From Siphonodentalium dalli (lineage: Eukaryota; Mollusca; Scaphopoda; Gadilida; Siphonodentaliidae), in contig CP136066.1 in NCBI GenBank assembly GCA_032622095.1, positions 145,607,559-145,671,558 of the forward strand: a stretch of DNA of 64,000 nucleotides, given 5' to 3'. Under the pieces are notes generated by a model. It saw only the letters and a list, made by a program, of their open reading frames with translations. It made no database searches and was not told the DNA's origin. This document shows, in pieces, positions 41,331-54,800 of the stretch (position 1 is its first letter; every line of letters begins with the position of its first letter). Both the position numbers and the translations under genes were made by a program.

Positions 41331-42321
41331 AACGTGGCTAGGTTATCTCCGTTTGAGGAGGGGTGTTCACCTTTGAATTTTCAGCAGTAACGTACACATG
41401 TATGTGAATCAGATCCAAATACTCAAAGCAGATAAATTTCCTATTGTGCGGCTTTGATTTGTATTTTTCACCTGGTAGGCTGGTACCTTAAGCGTTATGA
41501 TCCCCGCCCCCCCCCCCAATGGTTAGAAATAATCCAACTGATTGTCAGTGCAAAAACGATTACTGAAAGAAAGAAAATATTCGACGTTTGACATTGAATT
41601 CCGGTTGAAAAATCTAACTATCAGAACAAGCTTTTGCATGTGTCTGAAATGTCCAACTGTTGTTGTTTTATCTGGAATGAGATTTCCAGCTGTCGAAAAT
41701 GTTTACCAACGTTTTGGGTTTAGCTCTCACCCATAATAGAGGCCCCCACCCCCATCCCCCATGGAATACGGAATACCACTTAATACAGAGGGTGGAATAC
41801 GGAATACCAGTTAACAGCCATATGGAATACATAAAAATATATGAAAACTTAAATTTTTGGAAGGTCGGCGTACGAATACCGGTATATTTGGAATACCGAA
41901 TACCTCCTAACAGAGGGGCCGGAATACGGCGTACCTCATAACAGGGCATGGTATACGGCGTACGAAAAGGGGGGTGGGGGCCTCATAATACCCCTGTCGC
42001 CACACCCCTACTGATAAAAGCAATTCAATTGGAACAACACAATAATTTCGGGTACCCTATTCATACGGCAAATATACGCTACGGAGACTGACGATGTGTG
42101 CCGAATGGTTCAGTGGGGGGTAACGACTATAGATTAATCCACATGGGAGGTTCCCCCTTCACCCATATAGACACATAACAGCCCTGCTCTGTATATATTG
42201 CCGGATATAAAGTTCCCAGCTACATATATATTTCTCAATTCAGGGTTATCGCTATATCTTGTTTCATACCTGCTCAACTTCGAATTTATAAATTCACCAG
42301 CCTGGATAGACAAACTTTAAA
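41331..42321. other. No gene; short GGAATAC repeats
   Basis: At 41740-41970 the words TGGAATACGGAATACC and GGCGTAC(C/G) recur irregularly beside C- and G-runs. No coding signal. Confidence 0.55.
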
Positions 42322-42756
42322 GGTACTCAATCCGATAAAACTCCTCTCAATTACTATTTCAATTGCTTCGGGGGTCAAAAATATTTGATTCGAGTCGAGG
42401 AAGTCACCCATCAAAGCTCAGATTTGTTAGATATCGATTTTAGAAATCTATTATTTTTCATTATCGGGAATACTATCTGGCCCAGATCTCAGTCAAAATT
42501 GCGTTAAAATTACCACTTGATTTTAGAGTTATCAATCCTTGTCTGTTTGAATATATTTGGAGTACACATCCAGAGCAGATTGCGGCAGTTGTTAGTACTC
42601 ATCTCGAGTTAATAACAAATTTCAAAAATCAATATCTAATAACTCTGAGCTTTGTTTGATGGGTTCCTCGACTCGAATCAAATATTTTTTACCCCCAAAG
42701 CCAAAGTAATATAGGACCCTCTGATCGATTGTTGTTGTTGGAATCTGTTGAGTACC
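42322..42756. mobile_element. MITE with GGTACTCAATCCGAT ends, copy 2
   Basis: Left GGTACTCAATCCGAT and right AATCTGTTGAGTACC with subterminal inverted text (GAGTCGAGGAAG / TTCCTCGACTC, AAAGCTCAGA / CTGAGCTTTG). 435 bp, non-coding, more diverged than the copy at 38021-38458. Confidence 0.85.
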
Positions 42757-42784
42757 TTTAAACTCTGACAATTTACATTCAGCA

Positions 42785-43349
42785 TACCTTACTCGTATTT
42801 AATTTCGTGCCGTACTATTTTTCGCGCATCCATCGGTGCGCGAATTTAAAACTGAGCGAAAAATAGATCGACTCCAAAGTTTAATCTAAACCACAGGAAG
42901 TACAAGAGCGTATGTTGCTGAGTTTAGATATATTATGAAATGTTAAATAGACAATTACGCATGCATATTTACATTATAGGATAACCGCTATCAAGGCCAT
43001 TGCTCAAAATTCTAGCGACAAATCATGGTAACATATAGACATTGTTGAAATGCCTGTATAAGAAATACTAATAGTCCAGGTCGCCACAAAATTATGATGT
43101 AATTAGTTTATTGTCTACACGCTGTAAATCCGCCGCGATGGTGTTTAATATACAATATGGTATATCCAGCAACGACTAAGAACCGAAACTGTCATCCGCT
43201 CCAAGATATACGAAAATATATCACAGAAATATTACGAAAATATTTTTGTCAGTTTTGAATTCGCGCAGCTAGGTGCGCGAATTTAAAGTGCGCGAATTCA
43301 AAACTGAGCGAAATATAGTACTGAGCGAATTTAAATACGAGTAAGGTAC
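42785..43349. mobile_element. MITE with CTCGTATTTAAATTCGCGC ends, copy 2
   Basis: Left TACCTTACTCGTATTTAATT, right AATTTAAATACGAGTAAGGTA; subterminal GCGCGAATTTAAA / TTTGAATTCGCGC words. About 565 bp; the related copy lies at 23419-23859. Confidence 0.85.
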
Positions 43350-44046
<697 letters not shown>

Positions 44047-44297
44047 TACCAAGGCAGTTCACACCACCACGCAGTGTGCCTTTTATTATTGGGGGCATGC
44101 CTTTATTCCGAAGGGTCATTATTCCGAAGGTTCAATATTCAGCATGTTCTTTCTTCCGAATGTTCTTTCTTCCGAATGTTCTTTATTCAGAAAGCTCCCA
44201 CATAGCGTCTCCTATACCTAGCTGCATGCTATAGTCATAACCATAGCTATAACCAACATCGGAACAAGTTTTAAAATATGAAAAATAAGCCAAATGT

Positions 44298-45733
44298 ATA
44301 GTAGGTCCATTCTCAGCAAAACCGTGCATGCGTGTCGCCGGTGGTTTTCCGTTAGAATACCGACGACAGAGATACAAAAATGCCGTATGCGGGAAGACCT
44401 TATCCCCGCGCAATTGGAACACTACACACGTAAACAGGTTGTGGATTATTTCTGCCGGGGGCTGCTCCTATGTATGCGCAAATGTAACATACGTTACTGT
44501 CGTCGAGCCAATATTCTACGAAGAATCGCTCACAAAAGGTACAATGTCGGACGACCGAGACCAGTATTCCTGTTGGAGCTGAGCGAGTGTTTGTTGTCTT
44601 CGTTGTACGTCATTAAGACCATTTGCGATCATGACCAAGAAAAATATAGCACCAGAAGCAGCTGTCGCCAGATCCGTGTAACATACGTTACCGAATATAA
44701 AAATGATTCCACACGAATACTATTTGGTTTATAACATGCATAAAACGCACTAATTGTTAGCTGTCCATCGACTTTATACGAACGATATATGAGTTTCTCG
44801 AAATGCATACGCGAGGATGCACTGGAACGTCTGAATGTCGCCGAATATGATGGTTTGTTTTAAGCCTGTAACATACGTTACCATATGTTTTGAATATCTC
44901 ACTGAGGTCGAGTGAGATTAGTTATTTGTTATAGATGGCTGCCTTCTATCTGATCGGAAAATATCAAAAATTCTTTCTAAAACTGTATGTAACTGGTGTT
45001 AGCCTCTGCTACATATGTGGATGTAACGTATGTTACTGTAACATACGTTACCGGCTAAAATATTTATTTCTTAAAAACCAAGATATCTCACTGTATGGTA
45101 ATAATAACGCGAGTTTAGAACACCGGTGATCCAAATATGTGGGTAACTGTCTGCTAGTATGATAATTAATGAGGTTATGCTGAATCGTGTGCGATACACG
45201 TGATTCTTTGAAAATATGCCCTTTGATTATCGCGATGTGTAGGGATCTTTACATTTCCGTGAACTTATTGAGCCGCTCTTACTAGAAAATACGAATGGGA
45301 TATATTTGCTGTTTTGTAATGTCTGCAGAGCAAAATAGCAGGTTGCTAACCAATAAAGGTTTTCGGGGGACGTACGATTACAGTTAAACAATATATTCCA
45401 TAATTATGTTGAATTTTAAACTCCACTGAGAATGCGCCAGGTGACCATGTGATCTGAGTAATCACCCTTGTTCAGCTATAACTTTGACTTCCATTATTAT
45501 GACTATTAGTATTACCCCCTATATAACTGTCTTCAATATATAATGGTTCTGATCATTTAAAGCCGATAATTATATATGTCTGCAGTAAATACACGGACCA
45601 CTCACTGGCACTAACTGAAATTATATGCATGCCATGATCGAAGTTAACGGGCATAATTTGGAGATGCATACATGTAAAGGCACCAGGCTGGGAATAATAT
45701 ATATGGAAGGGCAAATTGGCCATGGACATTTGT
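44298..45733. other. 1.4-kb insertion in the left arm with a repeated GTAACATACGTTAC word
   Basis: This segment has no counterpart in the right arm. It holds five copies of one 14-mer (see next entry). The plus-strand frame of 146 codons at 44294-44734 shows no domain and crosses two of these words, so I do not call it a gene. Confidence 0.6.
44484..45051. promoter_or_regulatory. Cluster of GTAACATACGTTAC words
   Basis: The near-palindromic 14-mer occurs exactly at 44484, 44678, 44868 and 45038 on the plus strand and at 45023 in reverse complement; the last two form an inverted pair one base apart. Spacing is about 170-195 bp while the sequence between copies is not obviously repeated. This may be protein-binding sites or the remains of an old array. 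Confidence 0.5.
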
Positions 45734-46255
45734 GGTAACTTATTGCATGTAATTCATGAATTAAAAAATTCAAGTTTCCTCAAACCAAATAACTACATAT
45801 GAAATATACTAATTATAATCAACAACATTCGTAACACATACACCATGGAGACTAACACATACACCATGGAGACTCACAATGAAATGGCATCCACAAATAA
45901 AGCAATCAGAATAAACATATTAGGAGCGCTCTTCAATATTTCGCGCTTGCTGTACATTACGCTCTTTATCGGGGATAATCGTTGGATAAAAAGCTAAAAC
46001 CAGGCTTAACTACCATTTTTTTTAAAGTGATATCTGGTCATTAAAATATAGGCAATTAATATAAAAAAAATGTCAAATTAATAGGATGTCCCGTGGTGTC
46101 GAATCCGATAGGGAATGTTTAGTTGTTTCCTATATATAGATTAGGTTTCAACAAACAATCTGATATATACCATTTCCTAAACTGTTTCCGAATAAAGAAA
46201 CGTCTGATACAGACACCTTGTGCATGGTATAGACTATTCCTACTTTCAGAATAAA

Positions 46256-46385
46256 TAACATTCGGAATAAAGAAATTTCGGAACAAAGAACATTCGGAAT
46301 AAAGAATATTCGGAATAAAGAACATTCGGAATAAAGAATATACGGAATAAAGAACATTCGGAATAAAGAATATACGGAATAAAGT
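46256..46385. repeat. 16-bp repeats, ATTCGGAATAAAGAAC type
   Basis: About seven copies of (A)TTCGGAATAAAGAA(C/T)AT(A). The same words occur inverted in the right arm (55035-55130) and at both outer ends (44107-44195, 55690-55765), so they are part of the terminal repeats. Confidence 0.85.
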
Positions 46386-46412
46386 ACGTCAAATAACCAT
46401 ATACCCGTTACT

Positions 46413-47140
46413 CTAGATCATCACGGATCCCGAAAAGGCCGTTTCTGGATATTTTAGACTACATTATATAGGCCACTCCAAGCCCCCCGGGCGCCAAAAG
46501 GCCGGACTATATGTTCGTGATATTCATAACACATATAGAGTAATACCAGCCACCTATGATCTCAGACACACGCAGCTCGAACTCTCATGTTCTATGTCAT
46601 CACGTATCCCGAAAAGGCCGTTTCTGATAATTTAGACTACATAAGGCCACTCCAAGTCTCCGGGCGCCGATAGGACGGACTATATGTTTGTAATATTAAA
46701 ACATATGTAGGGTAATGCCTGCCACGTATGATTTCAGATACACGCAGCTCGAACTCGTATGTTCTAGGTCATCACGGATCCAGAAAACGCCGTGTATTGC
46801 TACTTTAAAAAGCTAAGGCCACTCCAAGTCCCCCGGGCTCCAATAGGACTGACTATATGTGTTCGTGATATTAATAACATATATATAGAGTAATACCTGC
46901 TACATATAATTTCAAATACACGCAGCTCGAACTCTTATGTTCTAGGTCATCACGGATCCCGAAAAGGCCGTTTCTGGCTATTGTATACATCTGAGGCCAC
47001 TCCAAGTCCCCGGGCGCCAATAGGACGCGGACTATGCTGTGTTCGTGATATTCATAGCGTAAATAGAGTTATACATGATGCGTATGGTTTTTCAGGTACA
47101 CGCAGCTCGAACTCTCATGTTCTCATGAATTCCACGAAAA
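46413..47140 (-). repeat. 177-bp tandem array, left
   Basis: Four copies plus a partial one; the word ATCACGGATCCCGAAAAGGCCG (with variants) recurs at 46420, 46600, 46771 and 46949. Each unit also has GGCCACTCCAAGTC, CCGGGCGCCAA and CACGCAGCTCGAACTC. The right-hand arrays (51950-52735) are the same unit in the opposite orientation. Confidence 0.9.
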
Positions 47141-48120
47141 GGCGGCCATGGATACCGATAATGGGTATTTGCATCATTGTCATGTCATCGGGGAATGTTG
47201 TTGCTTCTTCTGTATTTCATTATTACTATCCAATGAATATATTTTGGAATGGTCATTGCTCTCACTATACAATCTCTTAAACACCAGATATTGTGTGACT
47301 GGGGATCAATGATGCGCGCATGCGCAGTCAACGCATATTTTCATGTTTTGCCAAATAAGGTCAAATGAACCAAAATATCATTTTCAAGCAGCTCAATGGT
47401 CATTCTAGGTTAATAGTGGGGCATGTGTGGAAATGTTATTTTGTCACATTTCCCATATCACAATCTGCCTCAATTACCATAGTATCCCCTTTTTGCACAT
47501 ATATTTTAGTAAAATGACGGTTTAACCCCTACCAACAACCCGTTTCTAAGGTAAAAACAGTCGCATATCAACCGTTGCCATGGAAAGTATTTTCTTGATT
47601 GCCCCCATATCTGAAAATAATACGTGGGACCTAATATACAAATGTGCCAAGTTTTATTCTTTTATGACAATGTCCGCATTTGTTACACAAAAAACTATAC
47701 CTAAAAAAATCGCACGGTGATTCCGTCACGCCCGTTGTGTGATTCCGTCACGGCGAACAAACCGAGTTAACTAGTAATATACACATAAGTGTGTGACAAT
47801 GCGGCTTTTTTCTGCAAGTATAATGTATCTGCTTTACTAATTGGGAACTTTTTCCAGGTCAGCTTGACTGAATGAGCAGGGTTCTTCAATAGTACGGACC
47901 TACCCTCATATTGATGGCACTTTTTTGGTGATTCCGTCACGGACACAATTTGACCCAGAGTGAGATGATACTTAAATACACATATAGTTGTATATAATCA
48001 AACAACTTTGTATAGTATGTACAATGTTTTTTATTTTAAGCGGTACCCTACTGGTCATAATTTTAGATTTTATAGGCCACAGAAAAGTGAAATTCCGTAA
48101 AATTTGGTGATTCCGTCACG
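47141..48120. other. Spacer with four GTGATTCCGTCACG words
   Basis: The 14-mer GTGATTCCGTCACG occurs at 47717, 47739, 47928 and 48107. Between them lies AT-rich text that is not obviously repeated, and no coding frame. It separates two blocks of 177-bp units. Confidence 0.7.
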
Positions 48121-48713
48121 CTGGAATTCATGTTCTAGGTCATCACGGATACCGAAAAGGCCGTTTCTGGCTATTTTAGACTATAAGGCCACTCCAAGTC
48201 ACCGGGCGACAATATGACGGACCAAATGTTCGTGATATTGATAGCATATATATAGAGTTGTACCTGCTAGGTATGAATTCAGATACACGCAGCTCGAACT
48301 CTTATGGAAACGGTCTTTTCGGGATCCGTGATGACCTCGAACATAAGAGTTCGAGCTGCTTGTATCTGAATTCATATGTAGCAGGTACTACTCTATATAT
48401 ATATATATATATATATATGTTATTAATATCACGAGTTGTAACAACCGTTTTTTTTGGCAATTTTAGACTACATAACATATATAGAGTTGTACCTGCTACG
48501 TATGGTGTCGGATACACGCAGCTCGAACTCTTATGGAAACAGTCTTTTCGAGACCTCGAACATAAGAGTTCGAGCTGCTTGCATCTGAAATAATATGTAT
48601 ACATAACAGATATACTATACTCTATATATGTTATTAATATCACGAACATATAGTCCGTCCTATTGGTGCCCGGTGACTTGGAGTGGCTTTATTTAGTCTA
48701 AAATAGCCATAAA
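48121..48713. repeat. 177-bp units in head-to-head arrangement
   Basis: One unit in left orientation (48121-48304) meets units in right orientation (48305-48480 and 48545-48713), with a small left-oriented piece at 48480-48545. The junction at about 48300-48345 is a palindrome (CAGCTCGAACTCTTATG / CATAAGAGTTCGAGCTG). Confidence 0.8.
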
Positions 48714-49941
48714 CAGAGGCGGACTGGCCGATCGGGAGACCGGGTAAATTCCCGATGGGCCGGAGACCGGAAAAAATTCTGATTCCACGTGATTTTCTAT
48801 CAAGCGAGAATTCGAGCAGTTTTTTTACGGTTTGGGGGAGGGGTATATGTGGTTGGGCCGCAAATGAAACCGACGTGGGCCGCAACATGTGTTGTTTAAC
48901 CAGCCGTGTATCCAATAAGATGGCACTCTTCTAACCTAAATTCATGAAGTGAATTCCATTTTACGACGGCGTATGAGATTGTCCCGATTGTAACCATATT
49001 TGGAACCGTCACTAAACAAGAATTTATTGATTCGGAAATTATTCCACATGTAAAATGTTTTACTTCGGATAATGTATACTGCCAATATATATTTATAAAT
49101 ATATATCACCGAGAAGCGGAAAACCGGCGAGGAAAGACAGAAGTTACCTAAATTGGGAAGTTTGCAGGTTCCCCATGTGAGTATAATGTGACGTTCGGGG
49201 GGGGGGGGGGTACCACCAGATGCATACACAATCACAATATGGCGTTCGCAGTAACTAATGATGACACTGGCTTTCATACTGCATGCGCCCTGCAATCAGC
49301 TTCGGTTCGTTCCGTTTCTGATGATCCAGATTTTAACAACGCCGAACTTCCTGAAATACGTCATCTGTAAATTGTAATCGCACGTGGTTCAAACTGTTGC
49401 CATTAATGGCCCATTATTGTCGACGCGCTGAAATCTTCAAATTACGTAAGTACAATCATGATCAATCATGTTGTACTATTCCTCAATTAATCGGAAGATC
49501 GGCCGATGCCCCACGAACAGTTATTTTGCAATTCTAGGTGTTTCATTCAATGTATAATCTTGGCAAAGATGTTATCACGGAAAGAAATTGTGAAACTTGG
49601 ACCCCCCCCCCCCACCCTCATGTTTGGATTTTTGACGGCGAAACCCTTGGAGCAAACCAGACATGTTATTGTTATATATATATATATCAAAATGACGGGG
49701 AGACATCATAGAATAATCCCACAATTTTGTCATTAAATGAACTTGTCAGCATCATATAACACCACGTCAAGACCCCGTTATTAAATCTCGAGATTTCAAC
49801 TGTAACTCCAAAAAAAATTCTCACGCACCCCTACCGGACCCTCCACCACTCGGCGCTCCGCGCCTAGTGGCAACTGCCTTCGGCAGATGGGCCGGTATTA
49901 TATTCATTTTCCGGGCCGGTTTTTTGCCCAGTCCGCCTCTG
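48714..49941. mobile_element. Non-autonomous hAT-like element with 8-bp target duplication
   Basis: Ends CAGAGGCGGACTGG (48714) and CCAGTCCGCCTCTG (to 49941). It is flanked by GCCATAAA (48706-48713) and GCAATAAA (49942-49949), an 8-bp duplication with one mismatch. The empty site is visible in sister 177-bp units as AATAGCCATAAACGGCC, so the insertion boundaries are certain. 1228 bp with poly-G at about 49198 and no transposase frame. Confidence 0.9.
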
Positions 49942-50215
49942 GCAATAAACGGCCTTTCCGGGATCCGTGATGACCTAGATCATAAGATCATAAGAGCTGC
50001 GTGTATCTGAAATCAAATGTAGCTGTTACAACTCTACATATGCTATCAATATCACGAACATATATTCCATCATTTTGGCGCCCGGGGACTTGTAGTGGCC
50101 TTTATATGCAGTCTAAAATAGCCAGAAACGGCATTTTCGGTATCCGTGATGACCTAGAACATGATAGTTCGAGATGCGTGTGTCTGAAATAATACGTATC
50201 AGGTATAACTTGTAC
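49942..50215 (+). repeat. 177-bp units, right orientation
   Basis: About one and a half units following the hAT insertion, with GGGATCCGTGATGACCTAG near 49970 and a variant near 50148. Confidence 0.8.
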
Positions 50216-51183
50216 TCTTTACTTAAAATTAAAACTTCTGGGCTCCTCGACTACAACATACTAATGGTGGCTGTGTTACTTGTTTGCAATGATTTGTGAC
50301 ACAATATTGAACGTTCAAATGGCAAAATCCTGAACACAAATGCTTGTAGAAATTTCCATCACCGGTCATCAACACTGTGCATACTAATTGCATGCGTCTG
50401 CACATCATAAAATATCTGGAACACATCAATAACATTCCCATGAACTGTTGATGCTTCATGTTGAATTTCAGATGCTTGATTGCATAGCGTTTCACTGTTG
50501 GTGCATATTAATGGCTTTCGGACAATGGCGCCATGGCAACAATCGAAATAAGGCAAAAAACAGACCATTATCTTAGAACAAACAGGCATCTATACTTTAT
50601 GAACTTATTGCAACAATGACGAAAATGCTTTAAACTGACGAGTAATCATATATCGGCGATCTGCTCCATGTGTCACTTTCAAAATAATGAATAATTTATA
50701 TTTGATTGAAGTATTTGATAATATAATCTTGATTTCACCAGAACAGATCGTTGATTCGACGTATTGATAAACTAGGCATAAACAAGATAAAATCCTTTTA
50801 TACTTGCATCATCCATAAAATATATGGATGACTCTGTTTTATTCTTCTCACATGTATCGGTCCGCAAAGTACCATCCTTCCGGTAGTGATCTATCGCAGT
50901 GACAATGGAGAGGGTGCTGAATAAACTATGTCTTAAATAAATTTACGCCCAAAATAATGCACAAATTCCATGTAATCGGTCGCCTAGCAATGAAACCTAA
51001 CTCGGACTAGCAGTCCTGGGTAGTATCATGAGCATTTTCCCATGCACCCCACCTGCTTGATGCACTGCATAATCCTTGACATACGACGATGTAATTTATT
51101 TTTAAAAGTAGACTGCCAACAACTATACATCTCAATAATGTGTGGGGAATGGGGAGTTTAATGTGACATGAATTTATCTTTCG
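50216..51183. other. No gene seen
   Basis: A minus-strand frame of 88 codons (50229-50495) overlaps another (50359-50589), without recognisable content. Otherwise featureless, unlike the arrays on both sides. Confidence 0.5.
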
Positions 51184-51545
51184 ATCACTCAGCACCACGA
51201 TTAGGCTCCTGATATACACAAATCCCCATGCATGGTTTATATCTCGATCACTAGGCTCCTGAGGCTGATATACACCAATCCCCATGCATGGTTTATATCT
51301 CGATCACTAGGCTCACGATATACACCAATCCCCATGCATGGTTTATCTTTCGAACACTAGGCTCCTGGTATACACCAATCCCCATGCATGGTTTATATCT
51401 CGATCACTAGGCTCCTGATATACACCAATCCCCATGCATGATTTATCTCTCGATGAATAGGATCCTGATATACACCAATCCCCATGCATGGTTTATCTTT
51501 CGATCACTAGGCTCCTGGTATACACCAATCCCCATGCATGGTTTA
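51184..51545. repeat. 50-bp tandem array
   Basis: Seven copies with CCCCATGCATGGTTTAT, then CTCGATCACTAGGCTCC and TGATATACACCAAT; CCCCATGCATG recurs near 51223, 51280, 51330, 51380, 51431, 51480 and 51530. Confidence 0.93.
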
Positions 51546-51949
51546 TCTCCCTTGATGACTTGATATACACAATTCATGACATGAAGTAATATGTGTGACA
51601 AACTGTTGTATTCTCATCCTAGTAACCATGCATGAACGTACTATGGTCAATCGATCGAGACGATCCACTATCATACCGGTTACGAGTATATGTCTAGTAC
51701 ACACGCCCGAGAAATCAATAAGGAGTTTGTTGGGTATCGATCGGTTATGAAGACACCTAATCTATTATTATACTTGCAATCACGATAGGTGTTCGGGTGG
51801 TAAATAGTTCCTTGTCGGTAAATAGTTGCGGGATGGTGAATAGCTGTCAGTCGGATGGACGCTGTTTTCAGTCCATATACATCTAAAAGTTGTATGTACG
51901 GCGATATTGCATTGCGTCTTGAGAGGAATATTTTTGGTTAATATTAATA
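51546..51949. other. No gene seen
   Basis: Short spacer. GGTAAATAGTT(C/G)C and GGTGAATAGCTG words repeat near 51800-51845. Confidence 0.5.
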
Positions 51950-52735
51950 TTTCGGGATCCGTCATGACCTAGAACATATGAGTTCTATCTGAAATCATAC
52001 GTAGCAAGTACTACTCTATATATGCTATTAATATCACAAACATATATTACATCCTATTGGCGCCCGGGGACTTGGAGTGGCCTTATGTAGTCTACAATAG
52101 CCAGAAACGGCCTTTTCGTGATCCATGATGACCTCAAACATAAGAGTTCGAGTTGCGGGTATCTGAAATCATACGTAGCAGGTAGAACTCTATATATGTT
52201 ATTAATATCACGAACTTATGGTCCGTCCTGTTGGAGCCCGGAGACTTGGAGTGGCCTTAGATGTCTAAAGTAGCCATAAACGCGGCCTTTTCGGGATCCG
52301 TGATGATCTAGAACATAAGAGTTCGAGCTGCGTGTATCTGAAATGATATGTAGCAGGTATTACTCTATATATATTATTAATATCACGAACACAAAGTCCG
52401 TCATATTGGAGCCCGGGGATTTGGAGTGGCCTTAGATGTCTAAAGTAGCCATAAACGCGGCCTTTTCGGGATCCGTGATGATCTAGAACATAAGAGTTCG
52501 AGCTGCGTGTATCTGAAATCATACATGGCCGGTATTACTCTGTAAATGTTTTGATATCTCGAACATATAGTCCGTCCTATTGGCGCCTGTGGACTTGGAG
52601 TGGTCTTATGTAGTCTAAAATATCCAGAAACGGTTTTTCGGGATCTGCAATGACATCGAACATAAGAGTTCGAGCTGCGTGTGTCTGAATTCATACGTAG
52701 CCGGCATTACTCTATAGATATATGCATGTAGACAC
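51950..52735 (+). repeat. 177-bp tandem array, right
   Basis: Four to five units in the orientation opposite to 46413-47140: GGGATCC(G)TGATGA recurs near 51955, 52117, 52292, 52468 and 52640. Two neighbouring units (about 52265-52520) are nearly identical, sharing TCTAAAGTAGCCATAAACGC. Confidence 0.9.
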
Positions 52736-52959
52736 GCCATTACCAAGTCCATGTAGTGTCTGTTTGGTTCGCATTCCCTCCGATGCACTATGCACCTATA
52801 ACAGACTGGGTGAGCTACAATGACACCTATACTCCATGCAGGCTGCCATTACCAAACCCATGTACCGTCTGTTCGGTTCGCCTTCACTCCGACACCACAA
52901 TATGTCTTGTAATAGTATAAATCAATGAAAGTGTCAATGACACTGTAGCTCAACTTGGA
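52736..52959 (+). repeat. About 140-bp GTGCTATGCACC-type units, left pair
   Basis: Two units with GTCTG(T)TTGGTTCGC(C/A)TTC, CACTATGCACC and TGAGCTACAATGACACC. The same family resumes at 54245-54790, so the 156-bp array is inserted into it. Confidence 0.75.
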
Positions 52960-54150
52960 AAGGGAATAATTTCATGTGTTACAGTCAATGGAGTGATTAT
53001 GAATGTGGAAAGTTGAAAGGCCTAGTTATACAAAGAGTAAAATCCAAGATGACCACTGGCAGCCATTTTATTTTGCCGAATGACCCCAAAAAGATGGCTG
53101 CTGGCGGACATGTTATTTGGCCGACTGACCCCAAAATTACTCGTTCCCATCTACATCTCAATATTAACATCCATGACAAATTTCATGATGATCAGACAAA
53201 CAGTACGACCTGTAGACCGTGCTAATGGATTGAATTTTAAATCCAAGATGGCCACTGGCAGCCATGTTTTTTTGCTGAATGACCCCAAAATGACTCGTTC
53301 CCATTTACATGTCAACAGCCGTGACAAATTTCATAATGATCCGACCAAAGGTAGGACCTGTAGCCCGTGCCAAAGGATTTAGTCATACAAAGAGTAAAAT
53401 CCAAGATGGCTGCTGGCGGCCATGTTTTTTGGCCGAACGACCCCAAAATGACTCGTTCCCATCTACATGTCAATATTAACATCCATGACAAATTTCATGA
53501 TGATCAGACAAACAGTATGGCCTGCAGCCCGTGCTAATGGATTGAATTTTGAAATCCAAGATGGCCACTGGCAGCCATGTTTTTTGGCCGACTGACCCCA
53601 AAATTACTCGTTCCCATCTACATCTCAATATTAACATCCATGACAAATTTCATGATGATCAGACAAACAGTACGACCTGTAGACCGTGCTAATGGATTGA
53701 ATTTTAAATCCAAGATGGCCACTGGCAGCCATGTTTTTTTGCTGAATGACCCCAAAATGACTCGTTCCCATTTACATGTCAACAGCCGTGACAAATTTCA
53801 TAATGATCCGACCAAAGGTAGGACCTGTAGCCCGTGCCAAAGGATTTAGTCATGCAAAGAGTAAAATCCAAGATGGCTGCTGGCAGCCATGTTATTTTAC
53901 CGAATGACCCCAAAAAGACTCGTTCCCATTTACAGGTCATTGTTAACAGCTATGACAAATTTCATAATGATCTAACCAAAGGTATGACCTGTAGTCCGTG
54001 CTAATGGATTGAATTTTGAAATCCAAGATGGCCACTGGCGGCCATGTTTTTTGGCCGAATGACCCCAAAATGAAAAGTTCCGGTCTAAATGTTGATGTCA
54101 ACAGCTATGACAAATTTCAAAATGATCCGACTAAAGGTACGACCTGTAGC
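52960..54150 (+). repeat. 156-bp tandem array with a 467-bp higher-order repeat
   Basis: CCAAGATGGC(C/T) recurs at about 53044, 53243, 53401, 53556, 53710, 53868 and 54023, followed by GCCATGTTTTTTGGCCGAAT and TGACCCCAAAATGACTCG. In addition, about 280 bp starting at 53116 is repeated almost perfectly starting at 53583, i.e. three units were copied together. Confidence 0.9.
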
Positions 54151-54800
54151 CTGTATTGTTGACGACATACACGCACGTACACACGGACGACGGATACCAA
54201 GCCATGGCAATAGCTCAAACTTTACAAAGTAAAGTTGAGCTAATAAATAAATGAACAATGTGCTATGCACCCAACCAACTGAGTGACTTAATGAGACACC
54301 TATGTTCTGTGCAGACACGACATCACCAACTCCGTATATCTGGTTCGCCTCCCCCGACACCGCTATATTTCTTGTAATACTATAGATACGAATCAATGAT
54401 GCGCTATGCACCTAACTGACTGACCATGTATCGTCTATTCGGTTCGCCTTCCCTCTGACACCGCAATATGTCTTGTAATAGTATAAATCAATAAATAAAT
54501 CAACAATGTGCTATACACCCAACCAAAATAAACGAAATAAACGATGCGCTATGCACCTAACTGACTGAGTGAGCTAGAAGGACACCTATGCTCCATGTAA
54601 GCACGTCGTTACCAAATCCATGTGCCGTCTGTTCGGTTCGCCTTCCCTCCTGATGCCACAATCATTCTTGTAATAGTATAAATCTATAAATAAATCAACA
54701 ATGTGCTATGCACGGGTAATGCACCTAACACACTGAGTGACTTAACGAGACACCTAGGCTCCGTGTAGGCACGCTATCACCAACTCCGTAATCCGTATAT
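54151..54800 (+). repeat. About 140-bp GTGCTATGCACC-type units, right block
   Basis: Four or so units with CAATGTGCTATGCACC, CTGAGTGACTTAA(T/C)GAGACACCT and TTCTTGTAATA(G)TATA. Same family as 52736-52959. Confidence 0.75.

Noticed and set aside
44294-44734. 146-codon plus-strand open frame
   Set aside because: No domain; it crosses two GTAACATACGTTAC words and lies in an insertion within a mobile structure.
51184-51545. CRISPR array (regular about 50-bp spacing)
   Set aside because: The whole unit is repeated without unique spacers, and the genome is eukaryotic.
53080-53849. Two nearly identical 90-100 codon frames suggesting a duplicated gene
   Set aside because: They are copies of the 156-bp array duplicated as a block.
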